DNA from: Selaginella tamariscina
Taxonomy: Eukaryota; Streptophyta; Lycopodiopsida; Selaginellales; Selaginellaceae
Length of the DNA: 64,000 nt
Reading direction: 5' to 3'
Assembly: GCA_003024785.1 (NCBI GenBank)
Contig: PUQB01000130.1
Span: 116,510-180,509, forward strand
The stretch's first letter is position 1; every line of letters starts with the position of its first letter. The notes under the pieces were generated by a model. It was not told the DNA's origin and searched no databases. It saw only the letters and a list, made by a program, of their open reading frames with translations. Positions 55,791-64,000 of this stretch are shown one piece after another. Both the position numbers and the translations under genes were made by a program.

Positions 55791-57721
55791 TATTAAAAAG
55801 AATTTACTAATCAAATGTTGTCTCTTCTATGTGGTATGTTATGCAACTAAATGAGTTTTGTTATGTTAAAATTGAGACGTATGGTTTTTACTTTGGTTTT
55901 ATCACATTATACTATATTTGGTAATATAGAAATAATGTTAAACATAGAAATATACTGCCATTTAGGGATATAGTCATTATAACCATTTTGATTGATTTGA
56001 TCTCATGCTTTTCCAATATATTATATAGTTATCTTATACATGGAAAGAAAAATTGATCACTAACATTTATACACACTTGTATTAGTAAAGGATATTTTAA
56101 CAAGTCATAAGAGAATGATATTTTAATAACATAATTTAAGCACTTGTTTTTTTCAATATTTCTATATGAATTTTCTTAATTTAATATAATTATTATAGTG
56201 AGTCCATGTTAATCATATAAAAATTGAAACAAACTTAACATATGTAAGTTCATCTTATTTAACTACAACCTAATTGATTATATATATAAACTTACATTAA
56301 TGATGAATTTCTCTCTTCCTCCTTCCTCCCTCCCTCTCTTTCACACACATATATATGTAAACTAGAACATTTAAGTTATACCTTGTGGATTTTATACAAA
56401 TTATACGTTTTAAACATGTATATTTACACATACATAGTGTTTCTGTATGTGTTGACTTAACGTTAAAACTTAGTGTATAGAATCTTTCATTTAATAAAAG
56501 GTCCCTTAACATTGTGTGGGAAAGAAGGAGCTCCTAACATGACATGCAAGATCAAGTCTTGTTAAACAAAGGTTTCATCTCCCAAATCCACTAGCATAAT
56601 ACCTGTATACACAAAAACACACTCACACACACATGCATACACATGGCATGTGTATGTTATTTAATTTTATATAGTTCACTAAAATAAGAGAATTTCATAG
56701 TGTAAAATTTATTCTTTTAAAATGGGTGTTCTTTGAAGTGTTAATAAACTTAACTTTAAAGGTTACACACTATTAGGACGATACATGCACGACCCTAAAA
56801 AGTTATAAGTTTTGAATCTTATATATTAATTTTTTATTACAAAGAATCGAATTCAACTTTATAGGATTAATTTTTTATTAAAATGAATTAAAGTGACATA
56901 ATTGTGATTTATGAACATGTACTAATTGTCAAGGACAAGATATTTTATTAATAATAAAAAATTGTACGGATGTAATGATGTGACTATACAGAATGATGAC
57001 ATATTTGTATAAATGCTAACATCAACGTGCAGCAAATTAGCTCTCCCAATATATATTTATATATTATTAATATACATATCCACTGTTGGTGGGCTTAATT
57101 ATTTAATAATAATTTATTAATTAATAAATTCTTAATTTAATTATTATTTTTAATGTAGTGAATTTATTCCTAAACTATATTCCTAACCCAGCTGTTATTT
57201 ATATATAGTGGGTAAAAAATAACAAAAGACATCTGTTAAATTTTTTATATATTGATATTGGTTTCAAAAATATAAATTAAGATAATTTATTATTTAATAA
57301 CTCTATAATTTTATTAAAAAAGGATTCACATATTATTATAGTGTAACTTGTATATGAATATATCCTCATATGTTTATATTATAAATTAATTATTTAATCA
57401 GTAGTATTTAATCAATAAGTATAACCGTACATATAATCTTAAACTTAAAAAGAAGAATATATTTTTTTTTAAATCATATGTTACATAATTTAATTTTACA
57501 TATTATATTAAGCACATTCCATTATTATATATATTATATTAAAATCACATTATATATATATATAATTAAAATCACAAATATTTATGTTTAAATTTCTAAA
57601 AGAGACAAGACTTCTACAGATATTAAATATTAAACAGGAGTAAAATAAATGCAACCTGACCTCTGCACCGCGTGTGCCTGCGTGTGTGTGAGAGAGAGGT
57701 TTTCATGCGCTTACAAAATGT
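55791..57721. other. AT-rich intergenic DNA
   Basis: AT-rich. 56760-56930 resembles linker pieces of the hairpin array just upstream (AAAAAGTTATAAGTTTTGAA, TTTTTATTA). No gene seen. Confidence 0.55.
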
Positions 57722-59248
57722 TTATATCATCTGTAGCCCACCATCGTAATCTTGGCATCGCCTGGTATGGTTCTTGATCCAAACCATCTGCTCTGTACTC
57801 ATCGGATCATCATCCTCACTAAAGAACGGACGCAATGCACACGGATCTTCGGAAGCCCTCATTACACACGCCCTGTAAGTGTCCCCATTATCCACATCCC
57901 CACTCTTTATATTCAACACAGACGGCTTCTTCCCTGCTATCCCCTGCGCTATGTACCCAAACGTCGACATGCTGCTTGTTACCAGCGTGTCGCTGTAAGA
58001 GGAGCCACATTTCTGCCAAGGCATTCTCCGACTGCTCGATCTCCTCAGACTGCACCCCGTCATGTGAGAATGTATGGATCTGCACTTGGACCCCCTGTGT
58101 TCGGGTTTCGAGTGTAAGTCTTCTTCATCTCCTCATAATACCTGCATTCCTGTCATTCTACAGTATACATATGTGTATCTGTACATAAGACACACACACA
58201 CACAGGTTCTAACCTCTTGTTCAAGCAGGCCACTAGAACAACCACCATTGCATTTGTTGGAGGGGCGAGTACATTTGTGACAAGTGGTAGGATCCTGTTT
58301 CCAACCAAACACTCCATGATTCGCTCATAACTCGGAAGATGGTACATGCCAGGGTCATCCCTGTCGTGTAGCCGGATCTGAACACCAACATGTCTCCCAG
58401 GAGCAGACAGGTAAGCCGACCAAAACCTGTTAATCTTCCCCCAAACTCTGTCATTAGGAAGAAGCAAATGCCTGCTCAAGTGTGTGAAAGCTAAGTTTGG
58501 TGCCGGGAACAAAGAGACAAGCTCTTCCCAGAACTCTGGAATGTAAAAAACCTTGGAACCAAGTATAAGTTTGTGCTCATGGATATCCAGGGATGTGCTC
58601 AAGCTGGTCACGTGTGGTCTTCTTGAAGAACCTTAAATCTTTTCGTTCTGTGGTTAACGAGAGGTTGAGAATTCGTATGCTGCTTAAGTTATTGTTCTCT
58701 CCAGGTCTAGCTGCAGTAATAAGTCTTTTATAAGGGAAGTTCTTATGAGGTATCCATGAGGAGTTCTTGAAAGGTTCACACAGGATGTGTTGTGTGATGC
58801 CTTTGGGATCCAATAGAAGGACACGGTTTGTGAGAAGTGCGTATACAAATGCAGATATGAGACCGAGTAGCCGGTTTCCGAGGCCTTCAGATTCTATATG
58901 GATTAAGTACTTACAGGAGGTGTTTGAGATCATAGTAAGTTCCTTGAAATCTGTGTTGTGGTAACACTCAGAATGCATTGTTTCATATCTGGAGAGTGCC
59001 TCCAAGAGCTTCTCTGTGGTGTGGTAAAGATGGAAAGGAGATCTGAGAGAGTTCTGGTGGGATCTACTTGAGCATGAATGGGGATGGTCAGAGATGGTTT
59101 TGTTCACGAGAGTCTTCCAGACGGTGGGACAAGGTGGTGGGAAAGATGGGATTCTTGGGAATGTTTGAGATGGAGGATTAAGCAGGGGACACTGAGAGAG
59201 GTAACAGAGAAGAATGAGTGTGGTTTTGAGCCTACCTAATGGACGCAT
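57722..59248 (-). CDS. FUT: GT37 xyloglucan-type fucosyltransferase
   Basis: Two exons: 59248-58214 and 58141-57722, about 485 codons. GT37 enzymes add alpha-1,2-fucose from GDP-fucose to cell-wall glycans (xyloglucan, arabinogalactan) in the Golgi. The N-terminus MRPLGRLKTTLILLCYLSQ is a type II signal anchor. Seen in order: CKYLIHIESEGLGNRLLGLI, NRVLLLDPKGITQ, FWEELVSLFPAP, GVQIRLHD (the basic residue site for GDP-fucose), then TLVTSSMSTFGYIAQGIAG and ALRPFFSEDDDP near the C-terminus. The frame slips about four times: at CATCCCTGG (about 58593-58601; C4 expected), the T6 run (about 58546-58551; T7 expected), a G5 run in exon 2 (about 58093-58097), and CTCCTCTTAC (about 58003-58008). Most are homopolymers. 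Either consensus errors in a live gene or a very young pseudogene. Confidence 0.87.
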
Positions 59249-59527
59249 TCCTCGGAGTTCCAAGTAAGGTAGTTAATGTTCAGTTTGGTATACTGGATAT
59301 TCCTTATACATCTGGTATATTCTGCATATATTCACAGGTACTAACTGGTGTAAACACACACACTGTCTATTAATTAAGATGTTCGTGGACTAAATTTATA
59401 TAATAGATACATGAATATATAATATGCTACACGACGTCATCCTTATTTGTCAAAGTGAAGTAACCGTTACGATATTGTATTGCCAGCTACAGAGTTACCC
59501 TTCTTTCTCACAAGAAAAATCCTTCAC
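59249..59527. promoter_or_regulatory. Shared divergent upstream region
   Basis: The 280 bp between the minus-strand fucosyltransferase start and the plus-strand dehydrogenase piece. No specific promoter element stands out. Confidence 0.3.
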
Positions 59528-59880
59528 AATGCAGGGACTTCTCCGCAAGACACCAAATCTTAAATCGAAGTTACTCTGGAAATTCAAGGGTGTGACACTA
59601 CATGTTTTTAAGTTGCTTAGAACTGTGTTTGATAATATACAGTAATAAGCTCCATGGCAAAGTTGCAATTGTCACTGGAGCAGCAAGTGGAATGGGGGCA
59701 GCTGCATCTCAACTGTTTGCACAGCACGGTGCGAAAGTCATACTGGCAGATATCCAGGCTCCAAACTCTGTAACGAGCCGTACGGTATATGCACTGTGAC
59801 GTGAGCCAGGAAGACCACGTCTCTTCGTGTGTAGATGCGGCACTCTCGGAGTACAAGCAGCTCGACGTCATGTTTTGGCG
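59528..59880 (+). pseudogene. Truncated short-chain dehydrogenase/reductase
   Basis: A possible first exon (59528-59641) gives MQGLLRKTPNLKSKLLWKFK and a short continuation. After ATACAG comes the classical SDR N-terminus: KLHGKVAIVTGAASGMGAAA (TG-x3-G-x-G cofactor site), AQHGAKVILADIQ (Asp selecting NAD). In another frame follow YMHCDVSQEDHVSSCVDAAL and SEYKQLDVMF. The N-N-A-G motif, the YxxxK active site and the rest are missing; after DVMF the sequence becomes AT-rich. It looks like a 5' fragment of a xanthoxin-dehydrogenase/tropinone-reductase-like SDR. Confidence 0.85.
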
Positions 59881-60454
59881 TTCAATGCATTAAGTTACTA
59901 TTTAGAGGCACACAAATGTATTACATATGTACATTTTTATACGAACTATATAGTTGTTGTGTTTTATTAGCCCATGTTCTTATTAATCCATACTCATCGT
60001 CACCTGGGACATGCGATGTATTAAATGACGTGTATATTCTTTTTTATATATAATATATTTTAAATTTGTTCAAACTGTAATTAGGTGTATAATGTTTTTC
60101 AGGTTTGGGTACCATTGGTACAAAGTTATTTATTGACTTTAAGTAAGTCTAGCACAAACAAAAAAAAATAAGTGGAAGTAAGCTTCATTAACAAGTACTT
60201 TATTTTAGACTTTATCAGAAAAATTTAAAGACAGAGAGGTTGTGATGTGAAAATCAGTACCATCATAACATCCTGGACATTCTTATTAAGGAAAGGCATT
60301 GTAAACAGATTATTGTTCGATATTTAATGAATAATAATTTTTTAAATAAATTTATAAGCTATATTATCCCATTTGATTATTTTATTAGCCTAAATAAAAA
60401 CTCAAATAAAAATTTATATTAATAAATGCAAAACTGTTATCAAAGTTACATAAA
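59881..60454. other. AT-rich intergenic DNA
   Basis: No feature recognised between the truncated dehydrogenase and the satellite arrays. Confidence 0.5.
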
Positions 60455-61800
60455 AATGAATTTCTTTCTCTTAAAAATCATTTTTTTTTATTTTTTCTAA
60501 TTAAATAATTTTTTTCCTCATAACATTGATGTTTTACTTGCATTTTAAAAAAAAATTTCACAATAAAACACTATTTTACATAAAAGTCAATTTTTTCTTT
60601 TTTTTTCTCTCATAAAATCGTTTTTTTCCTTTCAAAATCATTTTTTTTTCTTACATTACAACTGTTTTTATTATAAAACATTGTTTTTACATAAAAATGA
60701 ATTTCTTTCTCTTAAAAATTGATTTTTTTCATTTTTTCTAATTAAATCATTTTTTTCCTCATAACATTAATTTTTTATTGCATTTTAAAAATTATTTTTA
60801 TAATAAAACACTGTTTTACATAAAAGTCAATTTTTTTTCTTTTTTTTCTTATAAAATCGTTTTTTCCTTTTTAAAATCAAATATTTTTTTTTGCATTATA
60901 AACGTTTTCATTATAAAACATTATTTTTACATAAAAATGCCTTAAAAATTAATTTTTTTATTTTTTCTAATTAAATCATTTTTTCCTCATAATATTGATT
61001 TTTTATTTGCATTTTAAAAATTGTTTTCATAATAAAACACTGTTTTACATAAAAGTCAATTTTTTTCTTTTTTTTTCTTCATAAAATCATCTTTTTCCCC
61101 ATAAAATCGATTTTATGTTTCCATTTTAAAAATGGTTTAACACTGTTTATTTTTGTTTACATTTCAATAATGTTTTTACATTTTTCTCTTTTCTTTTCTT
61201 AAAATCGTTTTTTTCTTTTCAAAATTAATTTTTTTTCTTGTATTTCAACCGTTTTCATTATAAAACATTGTTTTTACATAAAAATGGATTTCTTTCTCTT
61301 AAAAATCTTTTTTTTTCATTTTTTTTATTAAATAATTTTTTTCTCATAACATTGATTTTTTACTTGCATTTTAAAAATTATTTTCATAATAAAACACTAT
61401 TTTATATAAAATTCGATTTTTTTTCTTTTTTTTCTCATAAAATTGTTTTTTCCTTTTCAAAATCATTTTTTTTTTTGCATTACAACCGTTTTCATTATAA
61501 AACATTGTTTTTGCATAAAAATGAATTTATTTCTTTTAAAAATCGAATTCTTTTAAATGAATTTTTTTCATTTTTTCTAATTAAATAATTTTTTTCCTCA
61601 TAACATTGATTTTTTACTTGCACTTTAAAAATTGTTTTCACAATAAAACATTATTTTACATAAAAATTGATTGTTTTTTTTTTTTCTCTCATAAAATTGT
61701 TTTTTCTTTATAAAATCGATTTTATGTTTGCATTTTAATAATTGTTTAACATTATTTTTATATAAAAATCATTTTTTTTACTTATTTTTGTAATAAAACA
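60455..61800. repeat. T-rich satellite array, about 240-bp unit
   Basis: Tandem units of roughly 240 bp (recurring landmarks at 60660, 60900, 61247 and 61487, with one longer interval). Each contains TTTTCATTATAAAACATTG, ACATAAAAATGAATTTCTTT, TCATAACATTGATTTTTTAC and TAAAATCGTTTTTTC. T content is extreme. Open frames here only reflect the low complexity. Confidence 0.9.
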
Positions 61801-61939
61801 CTTTATTTTTATATTACACTTATGACACATTAGTGAAAAAGACTGCACTTTGACTTAAGGTACTTATAAATGGGATTGTAAAGAGTTGCAATCCGTTCGG
61901 TTTTAAACCACATTAATTTATATATATATATTATCACAG
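61801..61939. repeat. Spacer between inverted satellite arrays
   Basis: The stretch contains TGCACTTTGACTTAAGGTAC...GTAAAGAGTTGCAATC, which also forms the tail of the repeat at 44260-44320. The orientation of the satellite flips around it. Confidence 0.75.
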
Positions 61940-62950
61940 GTAAATATGAAAATAATGTTTTATAATGAAAATGGTTATAATGCAAGAAGAAAAATCGATT
62001 TTGAAAAGGAAAAAACGATTTTATGAGAAAAAAAAAAAGAAAAAATTTGATTTTTATGTAAAACAGTGTTTTATTATTGAAACAATTTTTAAAATGCAAA
62101 TAAAAAGTCAATGTTATGAGAAAAAAAATTATTTAATTAGAAAAAATGAAAAAAAAATGATTTTTAAGAGAAAGAAATTCATTTTAATGTAAAAACAATG
62201 TTTTATAATGAAAATGGTTGTAATGCAAGGAAAAAAATCGATTTTAAAAAGAAAAAAAACGATTTTATGTAAAAAAAAAAGAAAAAAATCGACTTTTATG
62301 TAAAACAGTGTTTTATTATGAAAACAATTTTAAAATGCAAGTAAAAAATCAATGTTATGAAAAAATAAATTATTTAATTAGAAAAAATGAAAAAAATCCA
62401 TTTTTAAGAGAAAGAAATCCATTTTTATGTAAAAACAATATTTTATAATGAAAATGGTTGTAATGCAAGAAAAAAATCGATTTTGAAAAGGAAAAAACGA
62501 TTTTATAAGAAAAAAAAGAAAAAAAAGAAAAAAAAGAAAAAAAAGAAAAAAAAAGAAAAAAGAAAAAAAAGAAAAAAAGAAAAAAGAAAAAAAATTTGAT
62601 TTTTATGTAAAACAGTGTTTTATTATTCAAACAATTTTTAAAATGCAAGTAAAAAATCAATGTTATGAGGAAAAAAATTATTTAGTTAAAAAAAATATAA
62701 AAAATTAATTTTTAAGATAAAAAATTCATTTTTATGTAAAAAAATGTTTTATAATGAAAACGGTTGTTAATGCAAGAAAAAAAATCGATTTTGAAAAGGA
62801 AAAAACGATTTTAAGAAAAGAAAAGAAAAAAATGTAAAAAAATTGTTAAAATGTAAGCAAAAAATAGATTTTATAAGGGAAAAAATGATTTTAAGAGAAA
62901 AAATGGGAAAAACGTAAAAACAAAAAGAAAAAAATTATTTTTTATGACAG
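61940..62950. repeat. A-rich satellite array (inverted copy of the 60.5-61.8 kb array)
   Basis: The same units as 60455-61800 but reverse-complemented: AACAATGTTTTATAATGAAA, GTAATGCAAGAAAAAAATCG, TAAAACAGTGTTTTATTATG. Spacing is about 240 bp, with an A/G-rich expansion (AAAAAAGAAAAAAGA) at 62510-62600. The two arrays face each other. Confidence 0.9.
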
Positions 62951-63098
62951 AAAACTAAATAGTGTGAAAGCATTTACCAAGGATGTTTTCATTAATTTAT
63001 CTCGCAGATAAATTAAAATCTTATGTACTTAGTACAAATAAACATTTTAACCACTCAGCTAAAGTAATACCATGGTTCTTATGGATGTTAATAGAGGT

Positions 63099-63195
63099 AT
63101 GTGATGACGTGGCTGATGATGTATGTAATGATGTGGCTGATGATGTATGCAATGACATAGATGATGACGTATGTGATGATGTGGCAGTGGCCAAA
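63099..63195. repeat. 24-bp minisatellite, four copies
   Basis: Units of GTATGTGATGACGTGGCTGA-type sequence, 24 bp each, about four copies. In one plus-strand frame they read as Asp/Val repeats (DDVADDVCND). The surrounding ORF (62983-63246) starts in the edge of the satellite element and is probably not a gene. Confidence 0.8.
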
Positions 63196-63249
63196 AATGT
63201 TGGCATGGTCGCTGATGTGGTTAAGGGTGTATATAGTTTTGGTTGAGCT

Positions 63250-64000
63250 TAGAATTAGTTAGACCTGCTAAGGCTTAAGGTGTGAAAATTTGAAATTGTT
63301 CGTTATATTTTGCCTCTTGAATAAATTTTTAACATTATTTCACATACATGTTGGAGTTTGGCTTTCATTTGTCTTTTGTTTGTTTTTGTTTTGGTGTGTA
63401 CTTTGGTGACCACTTACATGTTGAAGATACGAGACTAAATTTTCTTCTTTTAATACTCAGTGATGCTTGAGTCTTAGCGAGATGGAAATAAGAGTAAATT
63501 TATATGACATCCCTTGAGATGTTTTGATGTACACTTGTTTCACAACCACATGTCTACATATGAATATAAAAAAAAGGTTCTAATTGATCAGCTCTTGCAA
63601 GAACTCAAACATGTCAAAAAGACATTCAACCAAATCTAAATCAAGATTCCTAATAATTTTTTTTAAAGATGTTTAAAATGTCAATTGTTCCTTCTTGCAT
63701 TATCTTTACATATATAAATACTATATAAAGATTTTATAACTTACTTAACTTATTTCACTATATTATTGTTCCCATACCATAGTAAGAACATTCACATACC
63801 CTGTAACCTATATAATGTAGATTTAACATTTCTTTACGGTACTTTAGTAGCCTATGTAACCTACAAATTTAACATCTCCTTATTGTAGACAGAACTTGTG
63901 ATTGCAATCACCCTGTGATATCCGTTGATGAATTGTTCAATGAACTTCCATAAGTGTCATTTGCCCTAGAACTAAGTGTTTCTCCAAGGAATCACCAGCG
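63250..64000. repeat. Edge of a dispersed repeat
   Basis: 63575-63690 is the reverse complement of 43245-43340, so the element family seen at 43.2-44.3 kb is present here in opposite orientation. The rest of the window to its end shows no coding block. The style (moderately AT-rich, no ORF) would fit a long terminal repeat or other non-coding part of a large element, but I cannot show that. Confidence 0.5.

Noticed and set aside
61238-61588. 116-codon ORF and similar ORFs on both strands in the satellite arrays
   Set aside because: They are translations of T-rich or A-rich tandem repeats with no conserved residues.
62983-63246. 87-codon ORF with Asp/Val repeats and its antisense Ser/Thr ORF
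   Set aside because: The repeats come from a 24-bp minisatellite; upstream it starts in repeat DNA and no family matches.

Overview
This window is nuclear DNA from a land plant, most likely a flowering plant. It is very AT-rich. The genes are intron-rich, with short exons and introns full of TG, TC and TA microsatellites. The gene set is plant-typical: a DDM1-type chromatin remodeler, a GT37 fucosyltransferase, an RHON1-like Rho-N protein, a GDSL esterase, and an RPL38 gene whose first coding exon is only the ATG. Degenerate plant telomere motifs (TTTAGGG) and a telo-box in front of RPL38 agree with this. I cannot name the species.

Layout. 0.1-3.7 kb is a mosaic of decayed gene pieces: an unrecognised minus-strand piece, aldehyde dehydrogenase exons, arginyl-tRNA synthetase exons, and a deleted copy of the RHON1-like gene that lies 8 kb further on. 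3.7-8.5 kb is AT-rich and holds a hairpin-repeat family. Then come a two-exon SIS-domain sugar-phosphate isomerase (8.5-9.5 kb, minus), the RHON1-like gene (10.8-13.2 kb, plus), a repeat-rich gap, DDM1 with 22 exons (16.8-23.6 kb, minus) and a GDSL esterase/lipase (23.9-25.8 kb, minus). The 25.8-30.8 kb gap holds an inverted repeat, telomere-like repeats and a nested fold-back region. A young Mutator-like DNA transposon with about 175-bp terminal inverted repeats and a 9-bp target duplication fills 30.80-34.62 kb. It is followed by RPL38 (minus), an F-box protein (plus), an unrecognised gene piece at 40.6-41.2 kb, a peptidyl-tRNA hydrolase 2 (45.6-47.3 kb, minus), a GH5 endo-beta-mannanase (49.1-51.0 kb, minus), a fossil Ty1/copia fragment, a second hairpin-repeat array (55.0-55.8 kb), a GT37 fucosyltransferase (57.7-59.2 kb, minus), a truncated short-chain dehydrogenase, and a pair of inverted satellite arrays (60.5-62.95 kb).

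The genes do not form a pathway or operon; they are ordinary neighbours on a plant chromosome. Three things stand out. (1) The N-terminal part of DDM1 is encoded by a tandem series of five small phase-0 exons that clearly share one ancestor. (2) Several genes (RHON1-like, DDM1, GDSL, fucosyltransferase, F-box) carry single-base frameshifts, most of which would be explained by a homopolymer one base too short. This points to residual consensus errors rather than gene death. (3) The window is rich in fold-back DNA of unusual design: arrays of about 60-nt hairpins at about 220-bp spacing, head-to-head satellite arrays, and nested inverted repeats. I found no CRISPR, tRNA or rRNA, and no convincing new enzymatic system.
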